From: a virus
Virus record (IMG/VR): IMGVR_UViG_3300036893_000043
Coordinates: 1 to 34,064 of that record
Strand: one strand, 5' to 3'
DNA: 34,064 nt
The notes under the pieces are model-generated. The model made no database searches, was not told the origin of the DNA, and saw nothing but the letters and a program-made list of their open reading frames with translations. Position numbers and translations under genes: made by a program. Shown in pieces: positions 1 to 5,809 of the stretch; within the stretch, counting starts at the first letter, position 1, and the number at the start of each line of letters is the position of its first letter.

Positions 1-118
1 TCTTTTATTGTCTCAACCGTTGCCGCGCTCGTTGTTGAGTGGGTTAGGCGTTAATCCAACGGTCTTTCTAGCAAATCACAGACTTCATACAGAGATCTGG
101 ATTTCCGATCTTCAGCCC
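1..118. repeat. Terminal direct repeat, left copy (circular overlap)
   Basis: These 118 bases are identical to 33927-34044. The repeat carries the last 18 codons of the small membrane protein that ends at 33980 (its stop is at 52-54 here) plus the following intergenic DNA. This is what an assembler leaves when a circular or terminally redundant molecule is written as a line. Removing one copy gives a molecule of about 33,926 bp. The repeat stops inside a run of eight C at 116-123, a likely place for an assembly to break. Confidence 0.95.
93..111. terminator. Small hairpin between convergent transcripts
   Basis: AGATC at 93-97 pairs with GATCT at 107-111, and GGA at 99-101 can extend the stem with TCC at 104-106. 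It lies in the 77-nt gap (55-131) between the rightmost plus gene, joined through the circle, and the leftmost minus gene, so both transcripts converge here. There is no T-run on either side, so it is only a weak candidate bidirectional terminator. Confidence 0.25.
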
Positions 119-131
119 CCCCCGTATTATT

Positions 132-299
132 TCAATTAACCCCCAAATATTTACAGGCATCCGACCAAGTGATTTCGTCGGGTTGTTTATTAGTGTATTT
201 CTCAGTAGAAGCTTTCGCCCATACTTTGATCACGCAGAAGTAGAGGAGTTCTTTCGGGGCCAAATTATTCGCAACCCATTGCCAGAATCTTTTCTTCAT
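132..299 (-). CDS. Small phage protein of unknown function (55 aa)
   Basis: Reading the minus strand from 299 gives an uninterrupted 55-residue frame starting MKKRFWQWVANNLAPKELLY and ending DACKYLGVN. The ATG at 299-297 overlaps the upstream stop at 298-296 as ATGA, the same junction used through this operon, which strongly supports it. It resembles a recurrent family of tiny phage proteins with the pattern W-x-x-NLP-(R/K)-x-LxYF followed by a TxKYTxxxPxEITxxDA tail; the family's function is not known to me. It is the last gene of the early operon and lies just inside the contig junction, so automatic callers with a length cut-off would miss it. Confidence 0.8.
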   Translation of the reverse strand: MKKRFWQWVANNLAPKELLYFCVIKVWAKASTEKYTNKQPDEITWSDACKYLGVN

Positions 300-655
300 C
301 CTAGCTCGCTTTCACTGGGCGGTGCGGATAGCTCCTGGAGCGCTTTGCTCGAAAACTCATGCGCCCAAGTTTGCCTCCAGCTGACCATATTATTTCCAGG
401 CCCATCGCGCAGCTTTTCAAGCGCTTCAATCGCCGTCCTGAGCCTAGAAAGCAAAATCTCGCAGTCGGTGCGGGAGTGGGCGATGAAAGCAGCATTGCCC
501 GTTTCACCGTTAGGATTCGTATAGAGAACTGAAATTTCTTCTAACTTTTTTGTGCTTACAAATCGTGGCCATGGGCTAAACTTCATGTGGTCCAACCAAG
601 GCCCCGGTGTCGCGGCCTTCAGTCTCGCCTCTATTTGGTCGAGGTATTTGCTCAT
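296..655 (-). CDS. Phage protein of unknown function, ATPGPW motif (119 aa)
   Basis: A 119-residue protein starting MSKYLDQIEARLKAATPGPW. The N-terminal ARLKAATPGPW and the later AAFIAHSRTDCEILLSRL motifs (about residues 13-20 and 55-72) mark a very common family of small phage early proteins with no assigned biochemical role. The remainder is helical, with a Leu-rich stretch at about 66-82. It overlaps both neighbours by 4 nt (ATGA at 652-655 and 296-299), so translation is probably coupled. There is no signal peptide, membrane segment or catalytic motif. Confidence 0.85.
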   Translation of the reverse strand: MSKYLDQIEARLKAATPGPWLDHMKFSPWPRFVSTKKLEEISVLYTNPNGETGNAAFIAHSRTDCEILLSRLRTAIEALEKLRDGPGNNMVSWRQTWAHEFSSKALQELSAPPSESELG

Positions 656-909
656 TTCCCCATCTCCTTAATCCGCTCTAGGGCTTCTTTTGCTGGATTT
701 GATATTGTTTCTGAGATGACAGTTTTTTCTTTCCCCCAAAATCCGCCCTCAACCTTGAACATAATAACCCAACTAGATAGCTGCTCCAGCGCAGCGACCG
801 CTATTGCGAGCTGAGACTGTAGTCGTGCGATTTCATTTTCTTCATCACACGTGCAATTGTGCCAGAGTTGGCCGCATGAATCCGCGCCTTTATCATGGTA
901 GTCGGTCAT
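652..909 (-). CDS. Small phage protein of unknown function (85 aa)
   Basis: I take the ATG at 909 (MTDYHDKGADSCGQLWHNC) rather than the in-frame start at 942, because a GGGAGA ribosome binding site lies 4-5 nt upstream of 909. The product has an N-terminal Cys/His-containing segment (C12, H17, C19, C21 region) that could bind a metal, then a helical, probably coiled-coil stretch from EENEIARLQSQLAIAVAALEQL onward. It overlaps the next gene by 4 nt and overlaps the 3' end of the broken gene upstream by 17 nt. No function can be assigned. Confidence 0.75.
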   Translation of the reverse strand: MTDYHDKGADSCGQLWHNCTCDEENEIARLQSQLAIAVAALEQLSSWVIMFKVEGGFWGKEKTVISETISNPAKEALERIKEMGK

Positions 910-1425
910 GGTTTCTCCCTCGCTTCCACAAGCCTCTCTCACCTGTTTCCTTTAAGGCTTCGCGGGCTGCCTGACAAATAGGCGCATTAGGGTCATCATC
1001 GGCTTCTGCATATCCTTAACGCCTCTGTCAGCTGCGCGTTTCTCTTTTGAAGAAACGCTATGGTCTCGGCCTGGCGCTTCCATTTTTGAATAGCCGCCTT
1101 TTCTAAAGCCTTAGCCTGATAAAAAGATTCTTCCCATTCGGCAGACCCCTCTAGATACGCTTCCGCAAGGGATTCGAGTTCTGCAATCCTCTCGGTCTGT
1201 TGATCGAGCTGCCAGTTAGCTCCGGCCCTATATACAGCAAATACGTTCGTGCGCCATTTAACCGATGGTTCATTGTAATATTCAGTTAGAAATTTCTCTG
1301 CAGCTGCCTCAAGCTCTTCGGCGCGGGTTGTGGGGGGTCATTGCAAGTCCTTGCTGGATGTTTTTACAGCACGGACATTCATTAAATTTATTTGAATCAA
1401 ACGGTCCGTGAGTAAAACACGTCAT
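893..1425 (-). pseudogene. Broken small phage gene with two frameshifts
   Basis: Three minus-strand frames together form one coherent protein. The first starts at ATG 1425, overlapping the previous stop as ATGA, and reads MTCFTHGPFDSNKFNECPCC (Cys-rich); after an internal ATG at 1341 with an AAGGA site it enters a C6 run (G6 at 1332-1337). Loss of one C gives MTPTTRAEELEAAAEKF and continues in the second frame through a helical region to a stop at 996-998. A shift of one base between about 999 and 1015 connects to a third frame (ADDDPNAPICQAAREALKET) that ends at 893. The homopolymer shift could be an assembly error; two shifts in one gene suggest either local poor quality or real decay. The product resembles unnamed phage early proteins. 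Confidence 0.7.
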
Positions 1426-2066
1426 ATCTTCTCATCCTTCAACTCAAGCGCCATTCTGAGGGTCTCTAGAGACGTGGCAACAATCTTCTCGCGAAGGGCG
1501 TAGGTGTAGGTGTAGGTGTAGGGGTGGGCGTTGGCGTAGGCGTTGGCGTAGGCGTGGGCGTCGGCGTAGGTGTAGGCGTTGGCGTAGGCGTCGGCGTTGG
1601 CGTTGGCGTAGGCGTTGGCGTAGGCGTCGGCGTCTTTATAAATTTCTTCTCGATGCTTCTCTAGAAACGTTTTGGCCTCAGCCATGCCCTCAAGAGTATT
1701 CTTAAACTTGCGAAGGTTTTCCGCCAATTCCGGAAGTTTGAACAGCTCCAAAATATGCGGATAAGTCGCCGTGACAAAACGCCAGCGAAGCAGCCTTTTT
1801 CTGGCAATTCTCAGTTCGTCACTCCCTACCGAATTAATCAGAAGCGGGATGAAATCCCTGAGCTTCTGCCGGTGTTCATCCGTAAAATTGTCATTCAACC
1901 GAATCGCGTATTCTGTCAGAATGGGACAAGCGCATTTCGGATGGTCACTCCATCCCTCTCCGGCCATATATCCGACAAGTTCCATGATACAGCCGCCGTC
2001 TTTTATAGACTTGTGACTACCTTTTTTGAGTTCGATCTTTTCTAGGTCTAGTTTCCTTGGTTTCAT
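1422..2066 (-). CDS. Phage protein with Ala-x dipeptide repeat tract (214 aa)
   Basis: The ATG at 2066 is preferred over the longer frame to 2153: it makes the usual ATGA overlap with the upstream stop and has GGTGA just upstream. Residues about 24-85 (GGCIMELVGYMAGEGWSDHP, then NDNFTDEHRQKLRDFIPLLI) form a conserved block seen in unnamed phage proteins. Residues 145-190 are a two-residue repeat in which every other residue is Ala (sometimes Thr or Pro) and the alternating residue is Tyr, Asn, Asp or His. A short helical tail (LREKIVATSLETLRMALELK) follows. The protein at 4811-5539 has the same overall plan. The role is unknown. Confidence 0.85.
   Translation of the reverse strand: MKPRKLDLEKIELKKGSHKSIKDGGCIMELVGYMAGEGWSDHPKCACPILTEYAIRLNDNFTDEHRQKLRDFIPLLINSVGSDELRIARKRLLRWRFVTATYPHILELFKLPELAENLRKFKNTLEGMAEAKTFLEKHREEIYKDADAYANAYANANADAYANAYTYADAHAYANAYANAHPYTYTYTYALREKIVATSLETLRMALELKDEKI
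1497..1634 (-). repeat. Hexanucleotide coding tract, NAC-GCC repeats
   Basis: On the plus strand this is a run of GGCGTA, GGTGTA, GGCGTT, GGCGTC and GGCGTG hexamers. On the coding strand it is mostly NAC-GCC or NAC-ACC, so almost all variation falls on the first base of one codon (TAC, AAC, GAC, CAC) while Ala or Thr alternates. The TAC-ACC version is clustered at the 3' end. Such a tract should expand and contract easily by slippage or recombination while staying in frame. Confidence 0.9.
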
Positions 2067-2494
2067 TCTTTCACCGGCCATCTTGTAGCGATGATTGCGC
2101 TCGTTGGGAATGACGAATCTTTCACTTCCGAGCCTTGATTTCCGCCAAGACACGTCACCAGCTCAGGACTAACAATGCTATCGCAAAAAGTGACATGATG
2201 ACCGCCCGTTGACCACTGAAACACGAGGATGCACCCAGGGCTAAGATCGCAAGAAGTCCCATAATCTGCAAATGATATCGCTGCTGCAGAATGTGGACTT
2301 TTGTAACCAGTGATCTCGAGAGCCGCGCAAGCCGTGGCCGCGCAACCTGCTTCCATTTCATTTCCGAGACTCCCAAAGTTAGTATGTGAGAAAACCATTT
2401 TATCAAAATCTGTGGGTGGCGTCCCCGTGGCTTCAGCCTCGCCTTTCCATGCTGCCATTTGGGTCATCCACGGCATTCCCGTATAATCAGTCAT
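2063..2494 (-). CDS. Endolysin-like peptidoglycan hydrolase (TIGR02594/NlpC-P60 type)
   Basis: A 143-residue single-domain protein. It begins PWMTQMAAWKGE and contains EAGCAATACAAL (C51 is the likely nucleophile), SPGCILVFQWSTGGHHVTF (H99/H100 the likely general base), GGNQGSEV and a terminal ATRWPVKE. These are the ordered landmarks of the TIGR02594 family, CHAP/NlpC-P60-like cysteine hydrolases used by phages to cut cell-wall peptides. There is no signal peptide, so release would depend on a holin. Unusually, it sits in the minus-strand early operon, overlapping both neighbours by 4 nt, and is separated from the membrane lysis candidates at 7277-8123 and 33792-33980. An internal regulatory role is less likely. 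Confidence 0.82.
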   Translation of the reverse strand: MTDYTGMPWMTQMAAWKGEAEATGTPPTDFDKMVFSHTNFGSLGNEMEAGCAATACAALEITGYKSPHSAAAISFADYGTSCDLSPGCILVFQWSTGGHHVTFCDSIVSPELVTCLGGNQGSEVKDSSFPTSAIIATRWPVKE

Positions 2495-2826
2495 ATTTCA
2501 CCTAGAATCTGATAATCATCTAAAACTTGTTTAACATCATCCAAGCTTCTTGCCACAAATGCGATCCAGCCTCTTGCTAGCGCGTCCTCTATAAATTTCT
2601 TTTGCTCAGGCGAAACCTTGCCTGTTTTAGTTTTCACTTCAATCGCCAAAGGTCGACCTTCCCAGCTTCCCAAGATGTCTGGCACTCCGTTTCTGAGATA
2701 CTTTGAGCGATTGATCCGGCCCGGTATCTTTCCTGCTTGGTTGATCCAAAAAAGGCACTTGCCTTGGATTTGTTTAATCTCAAGCCAGTTACATATCTCA
2801 TGTTTAATGGCTCCTTCGGGGCTCAT
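2491..2826 (-). CDS. VRR-NUC domain nuclease
   Basis: The start at ATG 2826 gives a 111-residue protein beginning MSPEGAIKHEICNWLEIKQ; the frame stays open further upstream, but 2826 makes an ATGA overlap with the previous gene. Visible motifs are GVPDIL (47-52), EVKTKTGKVSPEQ (63-75) and a C-terminal WIAFVARSLDDV. This is the VRR-NUC fold of the PD-(D/E)xK nuclease superfamily, with catalytic D50, E63 and K65 and a supporting Gln75. Stand-alone phage versions are thought to cut branched or structured DNA, which fits a neighbourhood holding an annealing protein, an HNH nuclease and a methyltransferase. Full length for a phage VRR-NUC. Confidence 0.88.
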   Translation of the reverse strand: MSPEGAIKHEICNWLEIKQIQGKCLFWINQAGKIPGRINRSKYLRNGVPDILGSWEGRPLAIEVKTKTGKVSPEQKKFIEDALARGWIAFVARSLDDVKQVLDDYQILGEI

Positions 2827-2954
2827 ATATTCCAGGGTCCTTTCATCGCTTGTGCGGCAAGGAAGCCAAACACAGCAAAGCCGAGAATAAATCCTCCTCC
2901 GCCGATACCCAGTACCCAAAGAACCCAGTGCGGAATTGTAACCGCCATGGTCAT
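2823..2954 (-). CDS. Small single-pass membrane protein (43 aa)
   Basis: ATG 2954 overlaps the upstream methyltransferase stop as ATGA, and its own stop overlaps the nuclease start as ATGA, so this 43-residue frame is well fixed. It is one hydrophobic helix (HWVLWVLGIGGGGFILGF then AVFGFLAAQAM) with a very short N terminus and the tail KGPWNI. The GGGG break in the helix is notable. It could be a holin, antiholin or small membrane modulator and is only one gene away from the endolysin. I cannot choose among these. Confidence 0.7.
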   Translation of the reverse strand: MTMAVTIPHWVLWVLGIGGGGFILGFAVFGFLAAQAMKGPWNI

Positions 2955-3379
2955 CGCGGATCCAAAATGAAGCAGGCCAAGTGACGCCCATTGCCGGGGC
3001 CCGGCATGCCGTCTTCGGTTGACGTCCATTTAACGTCACCTAAGTTACGAACTTCTTTTGCAGCCGCAAACAGCATTAAAACCCACTTATCTAGCGGGTA
3101 TACAATCACTACTCGCTTACCCTTGGACTGTTCCAGGATTGCTTTTCGCGCCCAAGCCGTGGGACCTTTTTTCTTGCCTTCATGGATGATGGATCCAAAG
3201 GGCGGATTGACATACGTCGACTGCCCCCATTCAGCAGTAAGTCCGTCATATCCTTCCGGTTTAGGATATGGACAGGCGTCGTGATCGAAATCAAATTCGG
3301 AGTCAAGCCGACCAAATAACTCTGGTGGGGTTAGCCAGTAATGCTTTCCGTCTTTGTTCCCCTGAATAAATCCGCCCAT
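2951..3379 (-). CDS. dam: Phage Dam-type DNA N6-adenine methyltransferase
   Basis: Start at ATG 3379 (MGGFIQGNKDGKHYWLTPPE), overlapping the upstream stop by one base (TAATG). The 142-residue product has the WLTPPELFGRLDSEFDFDHD opening (15-34), the catalytic NPPF motif at 58-61 in STYVNPPFG, and a C-terminal PGPGNGRHLACFIL block, the signature order of the phage Dam family (Pfam PF05869). These small enzymes methylate adenine and probably shield phage DNA from host restriction or mark it for packaging. The target sequence cannot be read from the gene. The longer open frame upstream to 3520 overlaps the HNH gene and lacks the operon junction, so it is rejected. Confidence 0.9.
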   Translation of the reverse strand: MGGFIQGNKDGKHYWLTPPELFGRLDSEFDFDHDACPYPKPEGYDGLTAEWGQSTYVNPPFGSIIHEGKKKGPTAWARKAILEQSKGKRVVIVYPLDKWVLMLFAAAKEVRNLGDVKWTSTEDGMPGPGNGRHLACFILDPR

Positions 3380-3627
3380 TATTTCCGCCTCAGTTTCATC
3401 TGTCCCAATTCTTCCACTATCGCCCATCCCTTCGCGTCCAGTGCTTGCGCAACACTCGGGAACTTGCGCGTGAAACGGAACCAACCAATTTGATGCTGAA
3501 TCTGGTGGCATCGACGGCAAAGCATAAGAATGTTTTCGTCATCCCACGAACCGCCGGCACCCTTCGATCGGATATGTGCTCGGTCGAGACTTGCCCATTT
3601 GCTACACGCAGTGCATAGCCCATTCAC
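3379..3627 (-). CDS. HNH endonuclease
   Basis: The start is GTG 3627, overlapping the previous stop as GTGA. The 82-residue product has a Cys pair C5-x2-C8, the ASLDRAHIRSKGAGG core (12-26; H18 in the first HNH strand), and CRRCHQIQHQIGWF (37-50), which supplies the second Cys pair and the catalytic His of the beta-beta-alpha-metal fold. It is a compact single-domain HNH nuclease common in phage early regions. Next to the ERF annealing protein and the VRR-NUC nuclease it probably takes part in recombination or in processing replicated DNA. A packaging role is possible, but it lies far from the terminase. Confidence 0.87.
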   Translation of the reverse strand: MNGLCTACSKWASLDRAHIRSKGAGGSWDDENILMLCRRCHQIQHQIGWFRFTRKFPSVAQALDAKGWAIVEELGQMKLRRK

Positions 3628-3833
3628 ATTGGTTCCATGTCATTTTTCGGGCGAAAGAATAGATGATAATCTTCAGTATAATGAAAAAGCTTTACGATCA
3701 TCTCTCGTTTCTGATGGTCTACCTGTATTGGTATACCGATCCAATTTCCTGCGCCCATCTCGATAAGATCTCCAACTTCGAAAGGAATATTCTGTCTCTT
3801 TTTAATCGGGACTGGTGCGTCATCATTATTCAT
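3624..3833 (-). CDS. Small protein of unknown function (69 aa)
   Basis: ATG 3833 overlaps the upstream stop as ATGA. The product reads MNNDDAPVPIKKRQNIPFEV then GDLIEMGAGNWIGIPIQVDH, with beta-strand-like segments and a basic patch; the pattern FEVGDLIEMG...W.G.P is compatible with a small SH3-like barrel (KOW or Tudor type), but this is a shape guess only. No catalytic motif, metal site or membrane segment is visible. It lies between a coiled-coil protein and the HNH nuclease in the early operon. Confidence 0.7.
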   Translation of the reverse strand: MNNDDAPVPIKKRQNIPFEVGDLIEMGAGNWIGIPIQVDHQKREMIVKLFHYTEDYHLFFRPKNDMEPM

Positions 3834-4078
3834 AAAATATCGGACTCGCTAAATCGTTTGTCTACCGCGCGAAGCTTCTCAATCTCTTCAGATAAAGTCC
3901 TCAAAGTAATAGGATCGCGCCTTTGCTTCAATATCCGGTCCATCTCAATAGCACGGGACTCGAGTTCCCTGTTTTTATGCTCAAGTCTCTTGATGTGTTC
4001 TTTAAGAACCCTAGATTCATCCTGAAATATGCGCAGCTTCTCACGCAAGAAATCTGCTTCCATTCGTTCGTCAGTCAC
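3830..4078 (-). CDS. Coiled-coil protein of unknown function (82 aa)
   Basis: The start is GTG 4078, preceded by AGGGGGAG at a short spacing. Almost the whole protein is heptad-rich helix: FLREKLRIFQDESRVLKEHI and RLEHKNRELESRAIEMDRIL, followed by a second helix LRTLSEEIEKLRAVDKRF. It is probably a dimeric coiled coil, perhaps a partner or scaffold for the nucleases beside it. No enzyme or DNA-binding motif is visible. Its ATGA overlap with the next gene links their expression. Confidence 0.75.
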   Translation of the reverse strand: MTDERMEADFLREKLRIFQDESRVLKEHIKRLEHKNRELESRAIEMDRILKQRRDPITLRTLSEEIEKLRAVDKRFSESDIL

Positions 4079-4089
4079 CCGTCTCCCCC

Positions 4090-4281
4090 TTAGAGTGGTT
4101 TTATAATCTTTGTGTAATCCTTCGGCGGCGGTTCTTGGTTGGAAAGGCCGTTATAAGGCGAGCATTCTTTTGAGCAGTACTTCTCACGCCCAGGCCGCAT
4201 CTTTTTGCCACACTGTTTATTCTGGCAAGCGTCGTATTCAATCTGTGCATGATACCCTTTGTCCCCCTTGTTCCACGGCAT
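4090..4281 (-). CDS. Small zinc-ribbon-like protein (63 aa)
   Basis: The 63-residue product begins MPWNKGDKGYHAQIEYDACQ and has two cysteine knuckles, C19-x4-C24 and C36-x3-C40, within a basic segment (KKMRPGREKYCSKEC). This arrangement suggests one structural zinc site and nucleic acid contact. The C-terminal tail is Pro-rich and basic. It starts 2 nt after the ERF stop and ends 11 nt before the next start, so it belongs to the same operon. The function is unknown. Confidence 0.72.
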   Translation of the reverse strand: MPWNKGDKGYHAQIEYDACQNKQCGKKMRPGREKYCSKECSPYNGLSNQEPPPKDYTKIIKPL

Positions 4282-4283
4282 AT

Positions 4284-4814
4284 TTAAATAGGGATATCAC
4301 CGAAATCCATTGGCGGCAGGGGCCTTGGATCGCCCTTTTGTGGGGCTACCCTTACCGGCGAGGGCTTTCTTTGTTCTGGGGTACCCTGGGACTTTTGTGG
4401 CTGGCTTATGGGCTGCCTCGTTCCCGCTTGAGCTGCATTGGCATCATCGTCGGCAGAAGCAACGCCCAAGAGGCTTTGTAAGCAATAGCGCCTCATATAG
4501 GTCAGGGCACTTCCTAAGCTTTGGGGTTTCCCATCCGTATTGGGGACTAATGCCTCACTCGAAATGAACTGGCCACTCGAATGTAAAAGGATTGTTTCTA
4601 TATAAAGGTAGCCTTCTGCATTAAGTGAAGTCGGCTGGAGGATAGAAAACCCGTTATTGACTAGCCCATCTTTGACTGCGGCGATCACGGAAGCCATATC
4701 TGCATATTGTGATTTAAAAAAGGGGTTCTCAGAATCCTTAGTCGCGCCCTTAAATTGGGACTGAGCCTTGGAAAAAGCGATAGCGAATTCTTTTATATCG
4801 TCTGATCTTTTCAT
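4284..4814 (-). CDS. erf: ERF-family single-strand DNA annealing protein
   Basis: A 176-residue protein. Residues 7-120 carry the ERF fold: AIAFSKAQSQFKG, NPFFKSQYADMASVI, then the hallmark QSLGSALTYMRRYCLQSLLG (98-117) ending in VASADDDAN. ERF proteins form rings that anneal complementary single strands in phage recombination and circularisation (P22 Erf is the prototype). Residues 125-165 are a Gln/Pro-rich linker, and the last residues MDFGDIPI form an acidic hydrophobic tip like those of SSB C termini, which may recruit host factors. It is the only clear replication/recombination core gene in the genome. It overlaps the upstream gene as ATGA. Confidence 0.92.
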   Translation of the reverse strand: MKRSDDIKEFAIAFSKAQSQFKGATKDSENPFFKSQYADMASVIAAVKDGLVNNGFSILQPTSLNAEGYLYIETILLHSSGQFISSEALVPNTDGKPQSLGSALTYMRRYCLQSLLGVASADDDANAAQAGTRQPISQPQKSQGTPEQRKPSPVRVAPQKGDPRPLPPMDFGDIPI

Positions 4815-5539
4815 GTGGATTTTTCTTTCTCAATAAGTTCTAGAAGCTTGTCCGCGAATTTAATATAACACTTTTCTCGAGCGGCATCGGAATAAGCATA
4901 AACAGCAGCAGCATCATAAGCATAAGCAGCAGCATAAGCAGCAGCATCAGCAGCAGCAGCATAAGCATAAGCAGCATCAGCAGCATAAGCAGCAGCATAA
5001 GCATAAGCAGCAGCAGCAGCATAAGCAGCAGCAGCATAAGCATAAGCAGCATCAGCAGCATAAGCAGCATCAGCAGCATAAGCAGCAGCAGCAGCAGCAT
5101 AAGCATTGCGAAATTGCTCTTGTGTCCCGCCGTTTGTCCAAAGATTAATCACACGGTCGACGGCTTTTTTCACATGAGAGTATTTAGAGTTGTCAGAATT
5201 ATCCAGAACAGAACTAAGAATAAAGACCAAAAACGGCCCCTTGGTTCTGTTTAAATCGCTGCCAACCTGGACGGCTGATAAAAATTCTGAGGGCCATTTC
5301 TTTGCCCTATTTAAAGGGAGACCTTCGAATATTTTATCTTCAACTCTAGCTAGCCATTCCGGGACGCCTAATTCAATTTCATAAGCATTATGATTGCCGC
5401 TATGAATTGTACAGCCAATGGCACAACCCCTTCCCTTTTCCCAATATGTTCCTTTAATGATTTCATCAGCCAACTCATGAGCATGAATACGCGCCAAGTA
5501 TGTTTTTTTTAATTCAGGATTATTGTGAAAAGCCTTCAT
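4811..5539 (-). CDS. Phage protein with long Ala/Tyr repeat domain (242 aa)
   Basis: Residues 1-115 form a conserved domain (HAHELADEIIKGTYWEKGRG, GCAIGCTIHS, then EIELGVPEWLARVEDKIFEG) that I recognise as a recurrent unnamed family in phages and bacteria. Residues 119-140 (YSHVKKAVDRVINLW) lead into a tract at 145-220 made almost only of Ala, Tyr and Asp, then a charged helix AREKCYIKFADKLLELIEKE. Family members carry similar A/Y tracts in this place, so the tract is probably a true helical domain. Two Cys and two His near 39-50 (GCAIGC, IHSGNH) could bind metal. It overlaps the ERF gene by 4 nt. The role is unknown. Confidence 0.87.
   Translation of the reverse strand: MKAFHNNPELKKTYLARIHAHELADEIIKGTYWEKGRGCAIGCTIHSGNHNAYEIELGVPEWLARVEDKIFEGLPLNRAKKWPSEFLSAVQVGSDLNRTKGPFLVFILSSVLDNSDNSKYSHVKKAVDRVINLWTNGGTQEQFRNAYAAAAAAYAADAAYAADAAYAYAAAAYAAAAAYAYAAAYAADAAYAYAAAADAAAYAAAYAYDAAAVYAYSDAAREKCYIKFADKLLELIEKEKST
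4880..5107 (-). repeat. Trinucleotide coding tract (GCT/TAT/GAT codons)
   Basis: A run of about 76 codons drawn almost entirely from GCT (Ala), TAT (Tyr) and GAT (Asp), visible on the plus strand as gcagca, gcataa and gcatca units. The underlying DNA repeat differs from the NAC-GCC tract at 1497-1634 although the peptides are alike. Out-of-frame readings of this tract yield a spurious Met/Leu-rich ORF. Confidence 0.9.
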
Positions 5540-5754
5540 TTACCTTTGTCCTTGTAAATCGGAGTGAAAATCTCTGTAAGCTTTTGGTTCATCCAAATCT
5601 TCTGAGCAATGTCCCTGAGCAGCTTTTCATGCTCTTCATAGCTCAATTTATTCAAAACAGGCACGGGCTCATCCCCTGTTCCATTGCAATGAGTGCAAGG
5701 GAAACCATCTATACCGCCATGATGCTGGCACCACATACAAAACTCTTTTTCCAT
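5536..5754 (-). CDS. Small CxxC zinc-finger-like protein (72 aa)
   Basis: I take ATG 5754 (MEKEFCMWCQHHGGIDG): the two CxxC pairs, C6-x2-C9 and C19-x2-C22 (FPCTHCNGTG), resemble one DnaJ-type zinc knuckle, and the extra N-terminal residues up to 5811 would run through the divergent promoter region. The rest (NKLSYEEHEKLLRDIAQKIW) is helical. It is the first gene of the early minus operon and overlaps the Ala/Tyr-repeat gene by 4 nt. A role as an early regulator or adaptor is possible but cannot be shown. Confidence 0.68.
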   Translation of the reverse strand: MEKEFCMWCQHHGGIDGFPCTHCNGTGDEPVPVLNKLSYEEHEKLLRDIAQKIWMNQKLTEIFTPIYKDKGK

Positions 5755-5809
5755 ACGTGGCAATGATATATATAGCCACAAGAACGATGACAACAAGAAA
5801 GAGATTCGC
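5755..5809. promoter_or_regulatory. Divergent early control region with GTGGC/GCCAC dyad
   Basis: This 55-bp gap separates the first minus gene (5754) from the first plus gene (5810). GTGGC at 5757-5761 and GCCAC at 5775-5779 form an inverted repeat around an AT-only core (gatatatata), an operator-like layout. On the minus strand TTGTCA (5793-5788) lies about 15-17 bp from TATATA, a possible sigma70 promoter, though it would leave a very short leader. The adjacent Fis-like gene is a natural candidate for binding here. Confidence 0.45.

Noticed and set aside
101-111. TTCCGATCT resembles the end of an Illumina adapter
   Set aside because: Only nine bases match, the flanks do not, and the same sequence occurs at both contig ends in agreement with circularity; chance is the simpler explanation. 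Read inspection would settle it.
183-524. Plus-strand ORF of 113 codons at the left end
   Set aside because: It lies antisense to two genes joined by an ATGA overlap, and its translation has no recognisable pattern.
1497-1634. Possible CRISPR array or diversity-generating template
   Set aside because: The units are 6-nt coding repeats without spacers, there is no Cas or reverse transcriptase gene, and the substitutions are not A-specific as a retroelement would require.
2826-3039. Longer start for the VRR-NUC gene (182 aa)
   Set aside because: The extra N-terminal sequence overlaps the membrane-protein and methyltransferase genes in another frame and is not like nuclease sequence; ATG 2826 gives the normal 4-nt junction.
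4840-5106. Long Met/Leu-rich ORF on the minus strand
   Set aside because: It is an out-of-frame reading of the GCT/TAT/GAT repeat tract inside the 4811-5539 gene; its composition is wholly explained by the repeat.
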